NCBI RefSeq assembly: GCF_003386535.1 | Contig: NZ_QTTN01000034.1 | Location: 1-64,000, forward strand | Direction of reading: 5' to 3' | Source: Paenibacillus taihuensis | GTDB taxonomy: Bacteria; Bacillota; Bacilli; Paenibacillales; Paenibacillaceae | DNA: 64,000 nucleotides | Shown here: one piece after another, positions 29,621 through 37,860 of the stretch | How the letters are laid out: each line of letters begins with the position of its first letter | How positions within the stretch are numbered: position 1 is the stretch's first letter | The notes under the pieces: model-generated | Databases searched by the model: none | What the model was told of the DNA's origin: nothing | What the model saw: only the letters and a program-made list of their open reading frames with translations | Program-made: the position numbers and the translations under genes

Positions 29621-30649
29621 TTATCGTTTGGAACGGGAAACCGGGCCTCCGCGTGTTTTGAACATATCAATATTATCGAGCGCGCGGCCTGTACCGATGG
29701 CAACGCAGTCAAGCGGATTCTCCGCAACGATAACCGGCATGCCAGTCTCGCGGGACAGCAGCTTGTCCAGATTCTTAAGGAGCGCGCCGCCGCCTGTAAG
29801 GACGATACCGCGGTCCATAATATCCGCAGACAGCTCCGGCGGACATTTCTCGAGTGTAATCTTAACGGCTTCGACAATTGCGTTCACCGTATCCGACAGC
29901 GCATCGCAAATTTCTTCGGACGAAATCGGAAGCGTCTTCGGCAAGCCTGTCACCAAGTCGCGGCCGCGAATTTCGATCGTTTCCGTGCGCTCCAAGATGA
30001 GTGCAGAGCCGATCTCCATCTTCAGCTGTTCCGAAGTACGTTCACCGATCATCAGGTTGTACATGCGCTTGATGTACTGCATAATCGCTTCGTCCATTTC
30101 GTCACCGGCAATCCGGATCGAACGGCTCGTTACGATACCGCCGAGCGAGATAACTGCAACTTCAGTCGTACCGCCGCCGATATCAACAACCATGCTGCCT
30201 GTCGGCTCCCAAACCGGCAAGTCCGCACCGATTGCTGCCGCGAAAGGCTCTTCAATCGTGAACGCTTCGCGTGCACCCGCTTGCTCCGTCGCGTCTTTAA
30301 CCGCGCGCTGCTCAACTGCAGTGATGCCCGATGGCACGCACACCATGACATTCGGATGGCGCGCGAACAACCCGCGCTGCTTCTGCGCTTGGCGGATAAA
30401 GTATTTGATCATCGTCGAAGTGGTGTCGAAGTCAGCGATAACGCCATCCTTCATCGGACGAATCGCACGGATGTTGCCCGGTGTACGGCCAATCATCTTC
30501 TTCGCTTGCTCGCCGACAGCTTCGATCGTTTTTGTATCAGTACGCAGAGCAACCACGGACGGCTCTCTTACGACAATCCCTTTTCCTTTTAGATAGACGA
30601 GTGTGTTAGCTGTGCCAAGGTCAATTCCTAGATCTTTCGTTCCAAACAT
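29621..30649 (-). CDS. mreB: Rod shape-determining actin homologue MreB
   Basis: MreB filaments guide sidewall peptidoglycan synthesis. The 342-residue product starts [20 protein letters not shown], with the actin-fold phosphate-1 motif DLGTANT, the phosphate-2 motif [13 protein letters not shown], and the adenosine motif [13 protein letters not shown]. It is the first gene of mreBCD; the gap to mreC is about 110 bases if the TTG start of mreC is used. Confidence 0.97.
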   Translation of the reverse strand: MFGTKDLGIDLGTANTLVYLKGKGIVVREPSVVALRTDTKTIEAVGEQAKKMIGRTPGNIRAIRPMKDGVIADFDTTSTMIKYFIRQAQKQRGLFARHPNVMVCVPSGITAVEQRAVKDATEQAGAREAFTIEEPFAAAIGADLPVWEPTGSMVVDIGGGTTEVAVISLGGIVTSRSIRIAGDEMDEAIMQYIKRMYNLMIGERTSEQLKMEIGSALILERTETIEIRGRDLVTGLPKTLPISSEEICDALSDTVNAIVEAVKITLEKCPPELSADIMDRGIVLTGGGALLKNLDKLLSRETGMPVIVAENPLDCVAIGTGRALDNIDMFKTRGGPVSRSKR

Positions 30650-30694
30650 GTTTGTATACTTCCTTTCTGCTTTCAGACAATCCCTCTTATTATA

Positions 30695-31390
30695 TTACAT
30701 GTGACCTCGCTCCTTCAAACTTATAAAGCGATTGTCACCTATTACCAAGTGATCGAGAACATCAATACCTACAAGCTCGCCCGCATCGATCAGACGCTTC
30801 GTAAGCGCTATATCTTCGGGACTCGGCGTTGGGTCGCCGCTTGGATGGTTATGTACGCAAATCAGCGAAGCGCTGCTGCACTTGATAGCCGCCCGAAATA
30901 CTTCGCGCGGATGCACTAAGGTCGCATTGAGGGTGCCGACGGATAATGTTTCTTTTAAAATAACCTGATTCTTCGTATTTAAAAACAAGCAGACAAAATG
31001 CTCTTGTTTCAAATAGCGAAGTTCCTCCATTAATAAGTTCGCAGCATCGGCCGGTTTTCGTATGGTCGGAAGCTCGCCTTGCTGGCTTCTAGCAATCCGG
31101 CGCCCGAGCTCGATGCCTGCCCGAAGCTGAATCGCCTTTGCCGTCCCAATACCGCGTATCTTCGTCATCTCCGCTATGCTCATATCCACCAAGCCGCGCA
31201 AATCGCCGCATTCATTCAATATCCGCGAGGCGAGCAGAACGGCAGATTCCCGTTTCGTACCCGTTCGCAGCAGAATGGCCAGCAATTCCGAATGGCTAAG
31301 CGCCTCAGCCCCCGATGACATCAATCGCTCCCGAGGTCTATCGCTGTTCGGTACATCCTTCAATATAAATGACTTTGCTTCCACAGACAT
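30695..31390 (-). CDS. radC: RadC-family JAB1/MPN domain protein
   Basis: RadC proteins carry a JAMM metal site; their role in DNA repair is doubtful. The 231-residue product has an N-terminal helix-hairpin-helix (IRGIGTAKAIQLRAGIELG) and the JAMM motif HNHPSGDPTPSPED. The start could be the ATG at 31390 or a GTG two codons inside, because AGGCAGGG is very close to the ATG. It lies between maf and mreB, as in B. subtilis. Confidence 0.94.
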   Translation of the reverse strand: MSVEAKSFILKDVPNSDRPRERLMSSGAEALSHSELLAILLRTGTKRESAVLLASRILNECGDLRGLVDMSIAEMTKIRGIGTAKAIQLRAGIELGRRIARSQQGELPTIRKPADAANLLMEELRYLKQEHFVCLFLNTKNQVILKETLSVGTLNATLVHPREVFRAAIKCSSASLICVHNHPSGDPTPSPEDIALTKRLIDAGELVGIDVLDHLVIGDNRFISLKERGHM

Positions 31391-31420
31391 CCCTGCCTTT
31401 GCGAGAATCGTCTAAGCTGC

Positions 31421-32053
31421 TTAAATCACGTTGATGCCGAATTCGTCTAGCATGTCTGACAGGAGTGATAACGGAAGTCCGACCACGTTAAAATAACAGC
31501 CGTCAATCCGTTCCACGATCGTTGCGCCTAGCCCTTGAATACCATAGCTGCCCGCTTTATCGAGCGGCTCTCCGGAATCGACGTAGCGCTGAATCCGCTC
31601 ATCGCCGAGCTTCTTCATCGTTACGCGCGTCATTCGGTGATGCACGAGCTCTCTACCGGTTCCCGGCTCAATAACGGCAACGCCGGTGTAGACCTCGTGC
31701 TCCCGTCCCTCGAGTGCTGTCAGCGTCCGGATGGCGTCGTTCTTGTCCACTGGCTTGCCAAGTACTTTGCTGTCCAGTACCACGATCGTGTCCGCACCGA
31801 GAATAAGCGAGCTATTCACAGCTTCACTGCTTAGCAGCTCACAGGTCGCTCTCGCCTTGCGCAGCCCGAGCTGCTCCACGATCATCGCTGGCGGCCAATG
31901 CTGCGGCGTGCTTTCATCCGCATCGCTGGACAAAATGAGAACCGGCAAGGAAAGGCCGAGTGACGCGACCAGTTCCTGCCGGCGGGGAGAAGATGAAGCC
32001 AGCACAAGCTGGCGGATTGTTGAAGAAGATGTAGAGGAAGATCTCACGTTCAT
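31421..32053 (-). CDS. maf: Maf-family nucleotide pyrophosphatase
   Basis: Maf proteins hydrolyse non-canonical nucleoside triphosphates and affect septum formation. The 210-residue product has the family start LVLASSSPRRQELVASLGL, the acidic motif ILGADTIVVLDSKVLGKP and YGIQGLGATIVERIDGCYFNVVGLP near the end. An N-terminal Ser-rich tail of about 14 residues precedes the core. It sits between a DUF4321 gene and radC. Confidence 0.95.
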   Translation of the reverse strand: MNVRSSSTSSSTIRQLVLASSSPRRQELVASLGLSLPVLILSSDADESTPQHWPPAMIVEQLGLRKARATCELLSSEAVNSSLILGADTIVVLDSKVLGKPVDKNDAIRTLTALEGREHEVYTGVAVIEPGTGRELVHHRMTRVTMKKLGDERIQRYVDSGEPLDKAGSYGIQGLGATIVERIDGCYFNVVGLPLSLLSDMLDEFGINVI

Positions 32054-32085
32054 GGTGGCGCTCCTTACGCATACTTAATAACCAT

Positions 32086-32328
32086 TTAGAGCTTGCGGTA
32101 AACCCAAATCGCCGCAATAAGTCCAGCGATGCTAAGCAGGCTAATATCAATCCGAAGTGAGAAATTGTAACTGATCACGAGCAAATCCGCTGCCGGCGCC
32201 CATTTAATCGTTGTTGTCTTGGTGAGGAACGAAAGTCCTGGTACTTCAGACAGCCACCTCGAAATCAGTGCGCCTGTCAATAATCCAATGAGTAAAAATA
32301 GTAATAATACCCAGAAATTTTTCTTCAT
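32086..32328 (-). CDS. DUF4321-like small membrane protein
   Basis: An 80-residue protein with two hydrophobic segments (FWVLLLFLLIGLLTGALI and ISLLSIAGLIAAIWVY). The ATG at 32328 has a GAGGG site upstream; the frame is open further but that part is not family-like. It resembles DUF4321 proteins that sit beside maf in related Firmicutes. Function unknown; the neighbourhood (maf, radC, mreBCD, minCD) suggests the cell envelope. Confidence 0.7.
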   Translation of the reverse strand: MKKNFWVLLLFLLIGLLTGALISRWLSEVPGLSFLTKTTTIKWAPAADLLVISYNFSLRIDISLLSIAGLIAAIWVYRKL

Positions 32329-32390
32329 GTTGTTACGTCCCTCGCCATAATTTGACACGTACACTTTATTATACGCGCCAGTGGGACGCT

Positions 32391-33917
32391 TTACAATGCA
32401 TCCATGGAAGCAAACCAACCTTTCTGTGTGAAGACGGCTTCCATCAGTGCCTTTTGCATCGACCACAAGTAAGCTTCGGACGGTTTCTTCACATAAGCAT
32501 CAGCAGCGACCGCCGCCGTATTGATCGATTGGACCAGCTTTAACAACGCAGTTTTGTTCACTTTATCCGTCATTCCTGCTTCCATGAGCGAAGCGGATTG
32601 AGTCCAAGTCTCGTGAAGCTCTTTCCAGTCCTTCTGTGCAAAGCCGCCCAGGCCGCTGCTGCTGCCGCTTAGCTGCTCCAAAGTCAGCGAATCCAGCTTC
32701 GACATCAGGTCATTCGTCTGCGAGAAGAACGATTCAACGACAGAGCTGTCACCTTTGAAAGGGATCGAGGAAACCGGAGGCAAATCGATCTGTTTCACAT
32801 AGACATCCATGCCCGTTAGAAGCTGGCCCAGCAGCTGGGCATTGTCTTTGTCCGATGACATGCCCACATAGACACGATAGTCCTCGCTCGAGCTCAACGA
32901 GGCTGCTGCAAGCCCCTTCTCATCCAGCTCGCTCACCGCTGCATCTAGACCTTCCTTATTGCTGAAGACGCCATATTGAAGCATATAGTACGATGCCGCA
33001 GGCACCTTTACTTGTACCATCGCAGATTGCGCATCGGTTTGACCGCTGCTGGTGTTATTCGTCGCGGTACCGGTCGTGCCTTTATTGTTCGAGTTTGCCG
33101 CTGTAGCATCCTTACCGGAGTTTGCAGCTTTGTCCGTGCCACTTGCAGCCGCATCTGTGCTCGTGTCTGACGAAGGGTTAGTGGTCACTGGCGCCGCATC
33201 ATTGCCCGTCGCGCCTCCACCGCTCGTAAACAGCGTAAGCACAAAATAGCCAAAGAGCGCACCTGTTGCTATCGCGCCGGTGACCGAAGCAAAAACCTTA
33301 AACCATGACGGCCCTTTGCCTGGACGCCCAGCTGTACCAGGCAGAAAAGCGCCATAAGGGGATTTTGCTGCACGGTTATTACTGCCTGCACGGCGATAAC
33401 GGTCTTCTTCCTCGACGTCTATGATCGGGTACATATCGATGATCTGAGGAGGCTGCGCCGGTTTCTTGATAGGCGCTTCTTCGTATTCATCACCTAGCAG
33501 AATCGGTTCGAGCACATCCGTCTCTGGATAGGGATGTATTGGGGTATGGGATGACTGCTGACGATCTGCGTGGAGCCGATGCTGGTGGTGATTTTGGTAG
33601 AATGGATCGGCAGCTTCTAGATCCTGCTCCGCTTGGCGTGGGTTCTGCTTCTGCGGCTGGGATGGTGTCTGCGATTGCTTTTGTTTTTGCTTCGGAATTT
33701 GACCGTCTGCTTCGCGAATAAGCTGCTCGAGCGCGTGGGCATCATTTTGAAAAGGGCTATTCCATGTACCTATATCAGATGTGAATTTAAGCTCCTCTTG
33801 AAAATAAGGTACGGCATTCGCGGAGTTGCCCTGCTGCTGCTTCTCCTCCTGCTTCGGCTCCATCCGTGCTCCGCTGCTTGAATCGAAACGATACGTAATG
33901 CGTCCTTTATTGTTCAT
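32391..33917 (-). CDS. SPOR-domain membrane protein, likely SpoIIB counterpart
   Basis: A 508-residue bitopic protein: a long Gln/Pro-rich, disordered cytoplasmic N-terminus (about 200 residues), one membrane segment (about residues 208-231, FKVFASVTGAIATGALFGYF), a Thr/Asn/Ser-rich linker, and a SPOR domain (YYMLQYGVFSNKEGLDAA to VYVKQIDLPPV) that would bind denuded glycan at septa. The C-terminal about 120 residues form a helical tail not recognised. In B. subtilis spoIIB, also a single-span SPOR protein that acts in engulfment, lies between folC and maf; this gene lies between murC/folC and maf. I infer positional orthology, but the sequence is much longer. Confidence 0.75.
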   Translation of the reverse strand: MNNKGRITYRFDSSSGARMEPKQEEKQQQGNSANAVPYFQEELKFTSDIGTWNSPFQNDAHALEQLIREADGQIPKQKQKQSQTPSQPQKQNPRQAEQDLEAADPFYQNHHQHRLHADRQQSSHTPIHPYPETDVLEPILLGDEYEEAPIKKPAQPPQIIDMYPIIDVEEEDRYRRAGSNNRAAKSPYGAFLPGTAGRPGKGPSWFKVFASVTGAIATGALFGYFVLTLFTSGGGATGNDAAPVTTNPSSDTSTDAAASGTDKAANSGKDATAANSNNKGTTGTATNNTSSGQTDAQSAMVQVKVPAASYYMLQYGVFSNKEGLDAAVSELDEKGLAAASLSSSEDYRVYVGMSSDKDNAQLLGQLLTGMDVYVKQIDLPPVSSIPFKGDSSVVESFFSQTNDLMSKLDSLTLEQLSGSSSGLGGFAQKDWKELHETWTQSASLMEAGMTDKVNKTALLKLVQSINTAAVAADAYVKKPSEAYLWSMQKALMEAVFTQKGWFASMDAL

Positions 33918-34029
33918 CGCTCTCTCTCCTTGTCCAACATACTCTAGTACGATTCTATGAAAAAGTTGAGAGAATTATGCGCTGCTTTTTGATATTGGGA
34001 GAGGCTGCGTGAATTCGAATACCCATTCC

Positions 34030-34060
34030 TTGACAGGAATATTCCTTGTGAGGTATATTC
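34030..34060 (+). promoter_or_regulatory. Promoter with overlapping operator-like palindromes (arsR-type gene)
   Basis: TTGACA (34030-34035) and TATATT (34054-34059) are 18 bases apart. The perfect palindrome GGAATATTCC (34036-34045) lies between them, and GAATATTCC (34037-34045) forms a 9-bp inverted repeat with GGTATATTC (34052-34060), one mismatch, across a 6-base spacer. This fits an ArsR-type operator covering the -10 box. The predicted start of transcription is at or next to the ATG at 34066. Confidence 0.65.
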
Positions 34061-34065
34061 GATTC

Positions 34066-34395
34066 ATGAATTCGACTATGAATGCTCTTGCTGAGCCAAA
34101 CCGATTACGTATTGTCGAACTTCTGCGTGACGGCCCTCTTACTGTGGGTGAAATCGCCGAACGGCTCGAATTGAACCAGCCGCAAGTATCCAAACATCTG
34201 CGCGTGCTTCTTGAAGCAGGACTCGTCGAGGTGCATCCAATCGCTAACCGACGGATCTACAAGCTTGGGACAAAGCCGCTTCAGGAGCTGGATGACTGGG
34301 TCAGTTCATTCCGCCGCTTCTGGGACGGGAAGTTCGATGATTTGGACCATTATTTGCGCAAGCTGCAGGCGAAAGAACCGAACCAAGAAGAGTAG
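34066..34395 (+). CDS. ArsR-family winged-helix repressor
   Basis: A 109-residue DNA-binding protein of the ArsR/SmtB class. It has the winged helix-turn-helix (LTVGEIAERLELNQPQVSKHLRVLLEAG) after the usual ALAEPNRLRIVELL N-terminal helix, then a beta wing (LVEVHPIANRRIYKLG). No Cys pair is present, so it is not a CxC metal sensor; it resembles the LRI-type subgroup often paired with SRPBCC proteins, though none is adjacent. The ATG at 34066 is chosen because GTGAGG lies upstream; a second ATG at 34078 is possible. It is one of the few plus-strand genes and is followed by a strong terminator, so it is monocistronic. Confidence 0.82.
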   Translation: MNSTMNALAEPNRLRIVELLRDGPLTVGEIAERLELNQPQVSKHLRVLLEAGLVEVHPIANRRIYKLGTKPLQELDDWVSSFRRFWDGKFDDLDHYLRKLQAKEPNQEE

Positions 34396-34433
34396 GAGGA
34401 TAGGAAGAAATCAACCCATATCGTAGATATGAA

Positions 34434-34468
34434 GCTGAGAATCGGCTGTCCGATTCTCGGCTTTTTTT
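34434..34468 (+). terminator. Terminator after the arsR-type gene
   Basis: GCTGAGAATCGG pairs with CCGATTCTCGGC (one G-T pair) around CTGT, followed by seven T. Confidence 0.92.
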
Positions 34469-34545
34469 GCATATATGGGGGAAAAGAAAGAGAATACTCT
34501 ATCGTCAACAGCCGCGACGGATTGCTGGATTTTCACCAATGCAGC

Positions 34546-34744
34546 TACCTGGAGTACTCTCTTTCACTCATATTGCCGTTTTCCCGCCAATGTAGGTACC
34601 TGGAGTACTCTCCTTCACTCATATTGCCGATTTCCCGGCAAAGTAGGTACCTGGAGTACTCTCTTTTCCTCGTGTAGTCCATCAAATCAGCTATCTCCCC
34701 TCATTCTCCTCACTTTCACCCCAAGTAGTCCACCAAACCAGCTA
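34546..34744. repeat. 51-bp tandem repeat array in intergenic spacer
   Basis: Copies with the core TACCTGGAGTACTCTC start at 34546, 34597 and 34648, exactly 51 bases apart. A second conserved segment, GTAGTCCATCAAATCAGCTA, starts at 34674 and again, with three changes, at 34725, also 51 bases apart. The later part is more degenerate. No convincing gene covers it. Confidence 0.75.
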
Positions 34745-34752
34745 CACAACAC

Positions 34753-34792
34753 AAAAAAGCTGAGAAATCGGAAACCCGAATCTCAGCTTTTT
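34753..34792. terminator. Bidirectional terminator-like hairpin
   Basis: AAAAAAGCTGAGA pairs with TCTCAGCTTTTT, with an inner TCGG/CCGA pairing and an AAAC-type loop. T-runs flank it on both strands. It could terminate murC transcripts on the minus strand, about 200 bases after the stop. Confidence 0.6.
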
Positions 34793-34870
34793 AACCCTAC
34801 GTAGTAGTCTCGCCACTAAACCGTAACTCCGCCGCTTCTCTGTCACTCCAACGTTAGACCATTCGGGTGT

Positions 34871-34905
34871 CCAGAGGGACGAGTCCCTCGGAGTCCCTCC
34901 TCTGG
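34871..34905. repeat. GC-rich nested palindrome downstream of murC
   Basis: CCAGAGG (34871-34877) pairs with CCTCTGG (34899-34905) and encloses GGGAC-GA-GTCCC. It is flanked by purine-rich GGGAGGGG stretches. It may be a repetitive extragenic palindrome; no T-run follows. Confidence 0.5.
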
Positions 34906-34996
34906 AGGGATTTAGGGAGGGGAATTCGATTTAGGGGGGGACTCGGTTTATGGTAGTTGAAGTTGGATTTTAAATGATGGGAGAGTCCGGGAGAGC

Positions 34997-36391
34997 CTAC
35001 GCCTTCCCGCGGAGCGTCTTCGCCAGAGCATCCGCAACCTTCCAAATATCTCCAGCACCCATCGTAATAACAAGATCACCCGGTTTCACTTGATCCGTCA
35101 ACACCGCGAGCACTTCTTCTTTGGTCGGGTAGTATGACGTATTCGCGTTGCTGTTCTTGATGATCATGTCCACGAGCTTCTTGGAGTGAACGCCCTCGAT
35201 TTGCTGCTCGCCTGCAGGCGAGTAAATATCCGTGATAAGCACCTCATCCGCTTCGGAGAACGCACGGCTGAACTGCTCCAGCAAAAAGAACGTGCGCGTA
35301 TACCGCTGCGGCTGGAACACCGCAACGATCCGTTTGCCCGTCGATTTGGCAGCGCTGATCGTCGCCTGAATCTCCGTAGGATGATGTGCATAGTCGTCGA
35401 TAACGAGAATATCGTTTACTTCGCCAAGCACCTGAAATCTGCGCTTCGCGCCGCGGAAATCAACGATCGCCTCCGCAATCGCCTCGAACGATACGCCCGC
35501 TTCGAGACATGTAATGACCGTAGCCATCGCATTGTACACGTTATGTCGCCCTGGAACGGACAGCTCAATGCGGCCAAGCAGCTGGCCATGGCGTGTCATA
35601 TCGAACGACGCTTTGCGGTCGCCCAGCGTAATATTGGTCGCACGGTAAATCGCCTCATGGTCAATGCCGTACGACAGTACGCCTTCTTGGCCGAGAGGTC
35701 CTGCAATCAATTCCGGAAGCATAGCTTGCATGTTCTCATCGTCGGCACAGACGATCGCTTTGCCGCCATCCTTCACTTGGCTTAGAAACTGCACGTAAGC
35801 CGCTTTCAATTTATTGAAATCACCGTCGTAGTTCTCGAGATGATCAGGTTCGATATTCGTCACGATGGCAATTGCAGGATGGTACTGCAGGAACGAACCG
35901 TCGCTCTCATCTGCTTCCGCAACGACATAATCGCCCTTGCCGGCTTTAGCGTTCGTGCCGACATTGACGATTTCACCGCCAATGATATAAGTCGGATCGA
36001 GCTGGCACGTTTCCATAACCAGAGCGATCATCGAGGACGTCGTTGTCTTGCCGTGCGCGCCGGCGACAGCGACTCCTTTGCCGTTATTCATTAATCTAGC
36101 AAGCATTTGAGCGCGGTGAAGAATCGGAATGTTCAGCTCTTCCGCAGCGACGCGCTCGACGTTATCACGAGACAGCGCCGTCGAGTATACGACCAAATCC
36201 GCTCCTTTGACATGCTCCGGCTCATGGCCGATGTAAATTCGCGCCCCTTTGGCTGCAAGCTTCTCCGTAAGCTCCTGCCGGGCAACGTCCGAGCCTGTCA
36301 CTTTATAGCCCATCTCCAACATGACGCGGGCGATGGCGCTCATGCCGTAACCGCCAATACCGATGAAATGAACGTGTTCTGCCGTGTTCAA
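34997..36391 (-). CDS. murC: UDP-N-acetylmuramate-L-alanine ligase
   Basis: MurC adds L-Ala to UDP-MurNAc in peptidoglycan precursor synthesis. The product has the N-terminal Rossmann motif FIGIGGYGMSAIA, the ATP-binding motif GAHGKTTTSSM, DESDGSFLQYHPAI, and YAHHPTEIQATI. The TTG at 36391 is preferred (GGTGA 7 bases upstream, just after the folC stop), giving 464 residues; the open frame extends 21 codons upstream into folC without MurC similarity. It is the last gene of valS-folC-murC. Confidence 0.95.
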   Translation of the reverse strand: MNTAEHVHFIGIGGYGMSAIARVMLEMGYKVTGSDVARQELTEKLAAKGARIYIGHEPEHVKGADLVVYSTALSRDNVERVAAEELNIPILHRAQMLARLMNNGKGVAVAGAHGKTTTSSMIALVMETCQLDPTYIIGGEIVNVGTNAKAGKGDYVVAEADESDGSFLQYHPAIAIVTNIEPDHLENYDGDFNKLKAAYVQFLSQVKDGGKAIVCADDENMQAMLPELIAGPLGQEGVLSYGIDHEAIYRATNITLGDRKASFDMTRHGQLLGRIELSVPGRHNVYNAMATVITCLEAGVSFEAIAEAIVDFRGAKRRFQVLGEVNDILVIDDYAHHPTEIQATISAAKSTGKRIVAVFQPQRYTRTFFLLEQFSRAFSEADEVLITDIYSPAGEQQIEGVHSKKLVDMIIKNSNANTSYYPTKEEVLAVLTDQVKPGDLVITMGAGDIWKVADALAKTLRGKA

Positions 36392-36398
36392 AGACGGT

Positions 36399-37766
36399 TC
36401 ACCAACCTTTTTCAGAATCCTTATTGTAGAGCAATTGGGAGCGGACGTCTGCAATTAAGTAGAGCGTTCCGGTAGCAACCGCCAAATCCGCTTCATTCGC
36501 CAAACCTTGCAGTCTCTTAAGCGCCTGCTTCCAATCCGGTTCAACGATGAGCTCAAAAGGACGGTCGACTGTTTCACGAATCTCGCTGATGAGCTCAGCC
36601 AGTTCCGCCGCAGGCATCGCCTTGCGGAAGTTTGGCTCAGTCACGATGAGCGTATCCACTAGAGGTAGTATATGCCGCAATGTGTCACGATGATTCTTAT
36701 TAGCAAGCATCCCCATCATGAGATGCAGCCGATCATACGAATACGTGTCACGCAGTGCCGCCGCTAATGTTTCCGCGCCCTCTGGGTTATGCGCGCCGTC
36801 GATGAGCAGCCTTGGTGGCTGCTGGATCATCTCAAGGCGTCCCGGCCACGCTGCTGTGCGAAGTCCTTCACGAAGATCATCATCTTCGATAATGGCTGCA
36901 TAATATTGCCGCATCACCTCGAGCGTCATAACGGCAACTGCCGCATTCGTCCGTTGATGAGCGCCATTCAGCGTAATGGTCAGCGAATCAATCGAGCGGA
37001 ACAAGCCGTCAAAACGGAACGTCTGCTCATTTTCCGCCACATCCAGCGCTGTTTCGTGAAACTGGTCTCCCAGTAAATAAAGCGAACTGCGTTTCTCCTT
37101 CGCAGTTGAAGTAATGACTTCAACCACTTCCGGTTGTGTTACTGCGCTGACGACTGGAACGCCGGCCTTAATGATGCCCGCCTTCTCAGTTGCGACAGCT
37201 TTGATCGTATCACCAAGAAGGTCCATATGGTCATGGCCAACGTTCGTAATAACCGATACAATCGGGGTCACGATATTCGTTACATCCAGACGACCGCCAA
37301 GCCCTGTTTCCCACACGACAAAATCAGGATAGGACACTGTGCCGTAATACAGAATCGCCAGCGCCGTCGACACTTCAAACATCGATGGCGAGCCGAGCTC
37401 CGACTGTGCAATCTCCTCGACGTGGGGCTTCAGCTTGTTAGCCAGCATAAGCAGCGTTTCTTCCGGAATGTCCGCATCGTTATACTTGAAGCGATTCGTA
37501 AACTTCGTTATGTAAGGGGACGTGAACGTCCCTACATCGTAGCCGCAGCGCAGCAGCACGCTGGTCAAATAAGCGCAAACCGAGCCTTTGCCATTCGTGC
37601 CTGCCACATGAATAAATTTAAGCCGGCGTTCCGGGTGATTGAAAATTTCCATCAGCTTCTCGATCCGATCCATACCGGGGCGAATGCCGAATGGAACAAG
37701 CCCTTCAATCCACGCTCTTGCTTCCTCGTAGCTCGCAAGCGGCGCCGAAAACTGTTGTTCAGTCAT
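36399..37766 (-). CDS. folC: Folylpolyglutamate synthase / dihydrofolate synthase
   Basis: FolC adds glutamate to folates and, in many bacteria, to dihydropteroate. The ATG at 37766 (MTEQQFSAPLASYEEARAWI) follows AAGGA and gives 455 residues. Mur-ligase-type motifs are present: HVAGTNGKGSVCAYL for ATP, TSPYITKFTNRF, GLGGRLDVTN, and LLIDGAHNPEGAETLAAAL. It lies between valS and murC, as folC follows valS in B. subtilis. Confidence 0.95.
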   Translation of the reverse strand: MTEQQFSAPLASYEEARAWIEGLVPFGIRPGMDRIEKLMEIFNHPERRLKFIHVAGTNGKGSVCAYLTSVLLRCGYDVGTFTSPYITKFTNRFKYNDADIPEETLLMLANKLKPHVEEIAQSELGSPSMFEVSTALAILYYGTVSYPDFVVWETGLGGRLDVTNIVTPIVSVITNVGHDHMDLLGDTIKAVATEKAGIIKAGVPVVSAVTQPEVVEVITSTAKEKRSSLYLLGDQFHETALDVAENEQTFRFDGLFRSIDSLTITLNGAHQRTNAAVAVMTLEVMRQYYAAIIEDDDLREGLRTAAWPGRLEMIQQPPRLLIDGAHNPEGAETLAAALRDTYSYDRLHLMMGMLANKNHRDTLRHILPLVDTLIVTEPNFRKAMPAAELAELISEIRETVDRPFELIVEPDWKQALKRLQGLANEADLAVATGTLYLIADVRSQLLYNKDSEKGW

Positions 37767-37837
37767 TATGAATTCCTTCTTCCTTCTTCCTTCGTCCATC
37801 TGCAAGCGAAGGCTTGCAGCTGCTAGCAGCAAAGCGG

Positions 37838-37860
37838 AAAGGGCTAGATAGCCCTAGCCC
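37838..37860 (-). terminator. Possible terminator overlapping the valS stop
   Basis: GGGCTAG pairs with CTAGCCC, followed on the minus strand by TTT. It includes the valS stop codon. A second stem-loop, CTGCAAGC/GCTTGCAG, follows at 37800-37819. Confidence 0.4.

Noticed and set aside
34429-34677. Plus-strand frame of 82 codons with three YLEYS units
   Set aside because: It starts inside the arsR terminator hairpin, has no ribosome binding site, and its apparent 17-residue repeat only reflects the 51-bp DNA repeat being a multiple of three.
34546-34744. CRISPR array
   Set aside because: The repeats abut without unique spacers, number only three clear copies, and have no cas genes nearby.
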